A DNA stretch of 23,388 nucleotides from Methanosarcinales archaeon (lineage in GTDB: Archaea; Halobacteriota; Methanosarcinia; Methanosarcinales; Methanogasteraceae): positions 1-23,388 of the forward strand of contig QMVM01000004.1 in the NCBI GenBank assembly GCA_003661105.1, in the 5' to 3' direction. The position numbers and the translations under genes were made by a program. Position 1 is the first letter of the stretch; every line of letters begins with the position of its first letter. The notes under the pieces were generated by a model. The model did not search any database and was not told the origin of the DNA. It worked only from the letters and a program-made list of their open reading frames with translations. Shown piece by piece: positions 19,401 through 23,388 of the stretch.

Positions 19401-20015
19401 GAGAAAGAGGTGCTTTTGCGGGAGATTCATCACAGGGTAAAGAACAATCTCCAGGTTGTTTCGAGCCTCCTTAATATGCAGGCGCGAAATGTTAAGGACA
19501 AGGGGACTATTAAGATACTATCTGAAGCACGGGACCGGATACGGACCATGTCACTCATCCATTCCCAATTGTATGAGGGCAGAGACCTTGCAGAGATAAA
19601 TATGAAGGGGTTTGTGGATGTGTTGCTCGGGCAGTTGCTCCAGAGTTATCCGGTCGGAGATACGAGAATTGTTAATGTCGTCCGGGTGGACGATTACCCG
19701 TTCCTGATATCGACTGCGGTGCCTGTCGGATTGATCATCAATGAGCTGCTCTCAAACGCGCTGAAACACGCTTTCAAGGGGAAGGACGAAGGGAAGATCG
19801 AGGTCAGACTCACAGCATCAGAAGGAGGCAGGATCAATCTGACGGTGAGCGATGACGGTGTTGGAATGCCTCCGGGATTTGATATCAATGAGTCAAAGAC
19901 GCTTGGCCTCCGTCTCGTGAAGATTCTCTCTGAAGACCAGTTGCAGGGGACTCTTGAGGTCACGAGCGATAGAGGGGCAACCTTCGGAATAGAATTTGAA
20001 ATGGAAACGGGCTAA
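16470..20015 (+). CDS. HK6: giant receiver-GAF-5xPAS-HisKA_2 hybrid kinase
   Basis: From the ATG at 16470 the protein is 1181 residues, soluble. (Residue numbers here count from the alternative GTG at 16461, three codons earlier.) Order: receiver (~9-125, D64, K114); linker helix and GAF (~140-300, with C170, C220, C240, C243); PAS domains at ~311-435, 443-560, 568-686, 694-822 and 832-967; HisKA_2 with H990-H991 ([17 protein letters not shown]); HATPase_c ([31 protein letters not shown]). The fifth PAS is closely related to the PAS of HK1. Its last ~150 nt are almost identical to HK7. Start choice is unsure: GGGGAGG abuts the ATG directly, and the GTG has no clear ribosome site. Probably integrates many cytoplasmic cues and may accept phosphate on its receiver. 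Confidence 0.9.
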   Translation: MVDKQIKVLLIEDNPGDVRLIEEMLSDSGVDGTRFDVENACRLTEGLTRIRKGGIDAVLLDLGLPDSSGLGTFEKVYEQAPEVPVVMLTGRADMELALEGMRMGAQDYLVKGRVDGDLLARTLRYAIERMTAEARIKHLNSVLKAIRNVNQLIVTETKSDSLLRKSCDALVDARDYDAAWLGLLEDGERFATVIGSGFPDDVSRFSKHVISGDHPPCIRDALQKGEMVLVLDKSRECGDCFFKDACRGKEAAIIRVEYADRFFGLLAVLLASGVAVDNEEKGLLAEVASDMGIALHNRELADARKVAEEALLESEERFRMMFENMGDAVVVYDAVDCGNDFIFKDFNRAAEKIERIQREDLIGKSVLDVFRGVADFGLFDVFQRVWQTGEPEHLPTSIYKDGTTTGWKENYVYKLPSGEIVAIYEDVTERKAAEEALLESEKRLQLIAENMPVMLDAFDDKGNIIVWNSECENVTGFNSREIINNPKASKMLYPDDDYENYIHSKLMGYGGNFRNLEWDITCKDGSTRTILWSNMSDKYPIPGWHSWAIGTDITERKAAEEGLRVAGERFKMIVETAPSILMISDARGKNTYVSPNCKEFTGYDPDELTGGMMQWVHGDDAKRAKDVFDRTFCRGVGCKDFEYKAVKKHGDVWCASSSWEPLIDAKGKFRGVISQTIDITERKVAEDALLESEGKYRSLMDDALDTSDIGLFILDDEFKVVWINRSTERYFGLKRDAVIGKDKRQLIRKQIKYIFEDPETFEQKVFATYDDNTHVENFECHVLPGEERQEYWLEHWSQPIRSGLYKGGRIEHYSDITGLKAAADALKDSERRYKHLYSMVRLMCDNLPDLIWTKDMNGKFIFVNKACCDILLNAIDTDEPIEKDDIYFARREREAHPENPEYHTFGESCIRSDAVVLETKEPQRFDEFGNLKGEFVYLDTYKAPFWGEEHNMMGIVGCSRVVTKERAAEDQIKRSLQEKEVLLREIHHRVKNNLQVVSSLLNMQARNVKDKGTIKILSEARDRIRTMSLIHSQLYEGRDLAEINMKGFVDVLLGQLLQSYPVGDTRIVNVVRVDDYPFLISTAVPVGLIINELLSNALKHAFKGKDEGKIEVRLTASEGGRINLTVSDDGVGMPPGFDINESKTLGLRLVKILSEDQLQGTLEVTSDRGATFGIEFEMETG
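19867..19945 (+). repeat. 79-nt exact repeat shared with HK7 (copy at 21311-21389)
   Basis: The segment coding [20 protein letters not shown] and following residues in the HK6 ATPase domain is identical base for base to 21311-21389 in HK7. A second identical stretch of about 36 nt lies just downstream ([12 protein letters not shown]). Third codon positions are identical as well, so the match exceeds what protein conservation requires. Confidence 0.8.
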
Positions 20016-20061
20016 CCTGCGGGCGTTAATCATGGAAGGGGCAAGAGATGATAGGGGTGAA

Positions 20062-21471
20062 ATGAAGAAGAAGCGATTGGAAAACGGAGAAGCGTCCAAA
20101 CTTATCGTTCTTGGATTCATGATAGCTTTCTCTCTGTTTGTAACCTATTATTTTCATTTTATTTTAAAAACTGAGATCATCTTTACGCATCTCTTCTATG
20201 TGCCGATTATCATTGCGAGCCTGTGGTGGCAGCGTAAAGGAATATTTGTTGCTGTGTTCCTTGCCTTACTGCTACTGGCCTCACACCTCATAGGTCCGCT
20301 TGAGACGCCCATAATAGGATCGGACATCGCAAGGGCACTTATATTTATACTCGTTGGCACAGTGGTTGCCACTCTGAGTGAAAGGAAGCAGATACTGGAT
20401 GGCCGACTGCGGGCATATAGCGCGACACTGGAACAGCGGGTGGGCGAGCGCACGAGCGAACTCAGACGTATGGAAGAAAAGCAGCGTGCGATTCTGGATG
20501 GTATTGCCGATGCCATCATCGTTCTGGACCGTGGCTTGAATGTTATCTGGGCAAACGAGGTTGCAGTGAACCAATACGGAGCCGGCATCGGCAGAAAGTG
20601 CTACGAAGCACGTAAATGGTTACAAGAGCCGTGTGCCGAATGCATCGCCAGAAAAACCCATGCAGACGGAGTGGCACGGACATCGAAAGAAGAGAGCATC
20701 CTGAAAGATGGAAACCGTATCGATTTCATAGTAAGTTGCTCACCTATTAGAGATCCGGATGGCCGGGTGATTTCTGTTGTCGAGGTGCTGCACGATATCA
20801 CCAAGCACAAGCAAGCGGAAGACCAGATAAAAGCATCCCTGCGAGAGAAAGAAGTGATGCTCCGGGAGATACATCATCGCGTAAAGAACAATCTCCAGAT
20901 CGTTTCGAGCCTCCTTAACATGCAGGCGCGAAATATCAAGGATAAAGAGACTGGTGAGGTACTATTCGAATCCAGGGACCGGGTAAATACGATGGCGCTT
21001 ATCCACAGCCGATTGTATGAAAGCGGAAACTTATCAGAAATAAATATGAAGGGGTTTATGGATAAATTGTTAGTGCAATTGTTCCAGATTTCTCCGGTGG
21101 ACGATGTGAAGATTACCCCGATCGTCCGTGCGGATGATTGTTCACTTCCAATTTCTATCGCTGTTCCTGTCGGATTGATTGTGAATGAACTGCTCTCAAA
21201 CGCCATGAAACACGCTTTTGCTGACAGAAAAGAGGGCAAGATCGAGATCAGTCTCACCGCATCAGAAGGAGGTAGGGTCCATCTGACGGTAAGTGATGAC
21301 GGTGTTGGACTGCCTCCGGGATTTGATATCAATGAGTCAAAGACGCTTGGCCTCCGTCTCGTGAAGATTCTCTCTGAAGACCAGTTGCAAGGGATACTGG
21401 AGGTCACGAGCGATAGAGGGGCAACCTTCGGAATAGACTTTGACATGGACGATGGCGGGTCTGCCGGCTGA
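20062..21471 (+). CDS. HK7: four-helix membrane PAS HisKA_2 kinase
   Basis: From the ATG at 20062 the product is 469 residues. A basic N-terminus (MKKKRLE) precedes four membrane helices (~14-34, 38-57, 60-79, 86-105) with short loops, a compact membrane sensor common in methanogen kinases. A coiled coil (~110-140) follows. The PAS (~142-248) has C180, C191 and C194 (KCYEARKWLQEPCAEC, C-x10-C-x2-C as in HK4). HisKA_2 has H271-H272 ([13 protein letters not shown]), and HATPase_c is complete ([31 protein letters not shown]). Start choice: GGGGTGA sits just before 20062; in-frame ATGs at 20032 and 19996 are alternatives, the latter overlapping HK6. A T-rich tract follows the stop, so this may be the last gene of the operon. 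Confidence 0.88.
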   Translation: MKKKRLENGEASKLIVLGFMIAFSLFVTYYFHFILKTEIIFTHLFYVPIIIASLWWQRKGIFVAVFLALLLLASHLIGPLETPIIGSDIARALIFILVGTVVATLSERKQILDGRLRAYSATLEQRVGERTSELRRMEEKQRAILDGIADAIIVLDRGLNVIWANEVAVNQYGAGIGRKCYEARKWLQEPCAECIARKTHADGVARTSKEESILKDGNRIDFIVSCSPIRDPDGRVISVVEVLHDITKHKQAEDQIKASLREKEVMLREIHHRVKNNLQIVSSLLNMQARNIKDKETGEVLFESRDRVNTMALIHSRLYESGNLSEINMKGFMDKLLVQLFQISPVDDVKITPIVRADDCSLPISIAVPVGLIVNELLSNAMKHAFADRKEGKIEISLTASEGGRVHLTVSDDGVGLPPGFDINESKTLGLRLVKILSEDQLQGILEVTSDRGATFGIDFDMDDGGSAG

Positions 21472-21495
21472 CTTGACGGGGGCGGATTTGGAGAC

Positions 21496-21509
21496 TTTTT
21501 GTTATTTTC
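21496..21509 (+). terminator. T-rich tract, possible terminator of the operon
   Basis: TTTTTGTTATTTTC begins about 25 nt after the HK7 stop. No strong hairpin precedes it, but U-rich tracts can terminate archaeal transcription by themselves. Confidence 0.4.
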
Positions 21510-21531
21510 TGAGAACGTCGGATTGTCGTAT

Positions 21532-21575
21532 GGTATGTGTTTAGCTGTAACCCGGTGGTTGGCTAAACACGTACC
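21532..21575. other. Long imperfect hairpin in the HK7-HK8 gap
   Basis: GGTATGTGTTTAGC (21532-21545) pairs with GCTAAACACGTACC (21562-21575): 14 pairs with one G-U. Inside, AACC (21549-21552) pairs with GGTT (21557-21560) around the tetraloop CGGT. No T-run follows directly, so a simple terminator is unlikely. It could be a structured RNA, a bidirectional element or a binding site. Confidence 0.65.
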
Positions 21576-21783
21576 CGGAATATAATGAAAAGACTCCGGG
21601 TTTGAAACCTGAAGTTCTTTTTGCGTTTAAGGAAGGAGTTGTCCAATATCTGCATGTATGATTGAATTAGCGATATTTTTATTAGGACTTGTTGCAAATT
21701 GCCAGTGGATGGATACTATGCCTTATTAAAAACCGGTTCAAACATTTCAGAAATCGGGAAAGAATTGATGGATGGAAAAGTAA
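21551..21783 (+). pseudogene. Possible gene remnant(s) in the gap before HK8
   Basis: The 312-bp gap has no intact gene, but two open stretches read like protein. The first (21551-21661) gives PGGWLNTYPEYNEKTPG, then LKPEVLFAFKEGVVQYLHV and TGA. The second, in another frame from 21666, gives KLPVDGYYALLKTGSNISEI and then [15 protein letters not shown], after which the frame enters HK8 out of phase. Neither has a convincing start. I do not recognise a family. They may be decayed gene ends or chance; the first coincides with the hairpins, which argues for caution. No clear TATA box or Shine-Dalgarno for HK8 is seen in the gap. Confidence 0.25.
21573..21602. other. Second hairpin with competing pairings
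   Basis: ACCCGGA (21573-21579) pairs perfectly with TCCGGGT (21595-21601). The same right arm, CCGGGTT (21596-21602), also complements AACCCGG (21549-21555) in the loop of the preceding hairpin. The left arm shares three bases with the base of that hairpin. The palindrome GGTTTGAAACC (21599-21609) overlaps it again. Confidence 0.5.
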
Positions 21784-23388
21784 ATGAATATCCGAACAAA
21801 ATTTCTTGCCGTCATGGTATCGCTTGTTCTGATTACAGGCATGACCGCCATCCTGATTAGTAGAACAGTCTCAACAAGTATCATCGAAGACCAGGTCAGC
21901 AATAATTTGGAGACGACTGCACAATCAAGAGCGAACCATATCGGGACGGTTCTGGGTGAGTATGACCAGGAGACTGCGCTGCTGTCCGTGGAGCGTGTTT
22001 TCAGGGACGTGGTAGATGAAAGCAAAAATCACACAAGAAGTATAGCGGCTGCCAACCTGAGAATAAGTGGTGTGATACAGGTGCACGAAGCTATTTCAGG
22101 AATCGAGGTTATGGATAAAGATGGTACTGTGGTTGTTTCCAGTCATGCAGGTGCTAAAAGCGATGAGAATATGAGTGAACTCTTCCGGGTAGAGAACGGA
22201 AAAATTCGCGTTACAAATCCCAGTACCTCGGTATTCACTGGCGAGGACATCATACGTGTAGCAACGCCGATCCTGGTGGATGGTGAATTCTCAGGAATTA
22301 TCTTTGTAGATTTTGACGCAGGAAAAATATTTAAAATAGCAACAGACAAAACAGGTCTTGGAGAGACCGGGGGGATATACATCCTGAACAGGGACGGCTA
22401 CATGATAACCCCGCCGGGATCTGTCGGTGACACGCCACCGAAACAAGATGTCGATCCTGTGCATTTTGGCGGCGCATCAGCAGCAGCATTGTGCACGAAT
22501 CATCGCGGAGTAAATGTCCTCCGGGCTTACGCACCCATACCTGCGATGGACTGGTGCCTGGTTGCAGAGATCGATGAAGCGGAGGCGTTCGCATCGGTCG
22601 CCAGACTGACTGCTACGATGTTTTTGGTCTTTATAGGTCTTTTACTCCTTGGCATATTGGTCTGCATCCGGGTGTCAAGAACGATAGCAGACCCGATTGT
22701 AAAGTTGCATCGTGGTACTGAAGAGATAATGAAAGGGAACCTGGATTACAAAGTCGGTACCGGAACAGAGGATGAGGTCGGAAAACTTTCACGGGCGTTT
22801 GATGCGATGACATCCAACCTGAAAGAATCCGGAAGAAAACTTGCAGAGTACAGCAAAGGTCTTGAGAATAAGGTGGAAGAGAGAACTGCGGAACTGGATA
22901 AGCTACTTGAGGAACAGAAAGCCCTGCTCTCGACCATTCCGGCATCCGTCTACTTCAAGGACAGGAATGGCAATTACATTGCAGCAAACAAGGCGTTTTC
23001 CGATAAGACCGGAACTTCTGTGGATGATATAGCAGGCAAGACGGATTACGATTTCTTCCAAAAGGCGCAGGCGGACGCTCACAGGGCGTATGACTATGAA
23101 GTGATGGAATCCGGCGAACCAAGATACGATATCGAGGAACTCGTCACCGAAGCAGACGGCAGAGTTGTGTGGACTTCCACAAGCAAAACCCCTTTCTTCG
23201 GTTCCGGTGGCGAGGTCATCGGCATGGTCGGGATGGCGCTTGACATCACCGAGCACAAGCGGGCAGAAGACCGGATAAAAGCCGCTTTGAAGGAGAAAGA
23301 GGTGCTTCTCCGGGAGATACACCACAGGGTAAAGAACAATCTCCAGGTCGTCTCGAGCTTGCTTAACATGCAGGCGCGAAATGTTACG
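21784..23388 (+). CDS. HK8: dCache-HAMP-PAS-HisKA_2 membrane kinase (partial, cut by right edge)
   Basis: The frame is open for 535 codons from ATG 21784 to the window end. TM1 (~7-26) is followed by an extracellular region (~33-275) with a dCache_1-like layout: [20 protein letters not shown] in the first half, [14 protein letters not shown] and [12 protein letters not shown] in the second. TM2 (~279-297) leads to HAMP (~299-350, [14 protein letters not shown]...EDEVGKL), a coiled coil, PAS (~380-495, ending [11 protein letters not shown]) and the start of HisKA_2 with H513-H514 ([17 protein letters not shown]). The ATPase domain lies beyond the edge. dCache sensors typically bind small organic ligands such as amino or carboxylic acids. 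It is separated from HK7 by 312 bp and has only a weak GGATGG upstream, so it may be a separate unit. Confidence 0.9.
   Translation, partial: MNIRTKFLAVMVSLVLITGMTAILISRTVSTSIIEDQVSNNLETTAQSRANHIGTVLGEYDQETALLSVERVFRDVVDESKNHTRSIAAANLRISGVIQVHEAISGIEVMDKDGTVVVSSHAGAKSDENMSELFRVENGKIRVTNPSTSVFTGEDIIRVATPILVDGEFSGIIFVDFDAGKIFKIATDKTGLGETGGIYILNRDGYMITPPGSVGDTPPKQDVDPVHFGGASAAALCTNHRGVNVLRAYAPIPAMDWCLVAEIDEAEAFASVARLTATMFLVFIGLLLLGILVCIRVSRTIADPIVKLHRGTEEIMKGNLDYKVGTGTEDEVGKLSRAFDAMTSNLKESGRKLAEYSKGLENKVEERTAELDKLLEEQKALLSTIPASVYFKDRNGNYIAANKAFSDKTGTSVDDIAGKTDYDFFQKAQADAHRAYDYEVMESGEPRYDIEELVTEADGRVVWTSTSKTPFFGSGGEVIGMVGMALDITEHKRAEDRIKAALKEKEVLLREIHHRVKNNLQVVSSLLNMQARNVT

Noticed and set aside
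21532..21575. Inverted repeat as an insertion-sequence terminal repeat or att site
   Set aside because: No transposase or integrase gene, no paired distant copy and no target duplication is visible in the window.
7612..23270. Repeated short DNA motif near GACATCACAGAGCGCAAG found about ten times
   Set aside because: Each copy encodes the DITERK linker at the end of a PAS/PAC domain; it is protein conservation, not a dispersed regulatory repeat or a CRISPR array.

Overview
The window looks like chromosomal DNA of a methanogenic or methane-oxidising euryarchaeon (Methanosarcinales/Methanomicrobiales/ANME type; I cannot place it more precisely). The evidence is a full-length methenyl-tetrahydromethanopterin cyclohydrolase gene (mch), a methanogen-type L-aspartate semialdehyde sulfurtransferase (COG1900 plus CBS), archaeal TATA-like promoter boxes, GGAGG/GGTGA Shine-Dalgarno sites, and very large PAS/GAF histidine kinases of the kind expanded in these archaea.

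Layout. 1-157: possible C-terminal end of a rightward gene cut by the window edge. 145-974 (minus strand): a two-gene toxin-antitoxin-like pair, a RHH/UPF0175 antitoxin followed by a PIN-domain protein, joined by a TAATG overlap. 975-1213: divergent intergenic region with a short tandem repeat and a palindromic operator candidate. 1214-2704: sulfurtransferase for homocysteine synthesis. 2835-3797: mch, followed by a hairpin/poly-T terminator. 3835-4059: structured non-coding stretch ending in a strong TATA box.

4060-21471 is one continuous rightward signalling cluster. Four HisKA-type sensor kinases (HK1-HK4) come first, then a single-domain receiver (RR1), a receiver-headed HisKA_2 kinase (HK5), a second single-domain receiver (RR2), a giant receiver-headed HisKA_2 kinase (HK6) and a membrane HisKA_2 kinase (HK7). 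Most junctions overlap (ATGA, GTGA, 11-17 nt) and carry Shine-Dalgarno sites inside the preceding gene, so the set is probably one translationally coupled operon. After a 312-bp non-coding gap with a long hairpin, an eighth kinase (HK8: dCache, HAMP, PAS, HisKA_2) starts at 21784 and runs off the right edge.

How they may work together (inference): HK1, HK2, HK3, HK7 and HK8 have membrane-anchored sensors; HK4-HK6 appear soluble. No DNA-binding output domain occurs in the cluster, so output must be by protein-protein contact or through genes elsewhere. HK5 and HK6 begin with receivers, so they could be phosphorylated by upstream kinases. The most notable details are the lost phosphoacceptor His in HK5, an invariant four-cysteine pattern in three GAF domains, a shared C-x10-C-x2-C pattern in two PAS domains, traces of recent gene conversion between paralogous kinases, and a possible ATA start codon for RR1.
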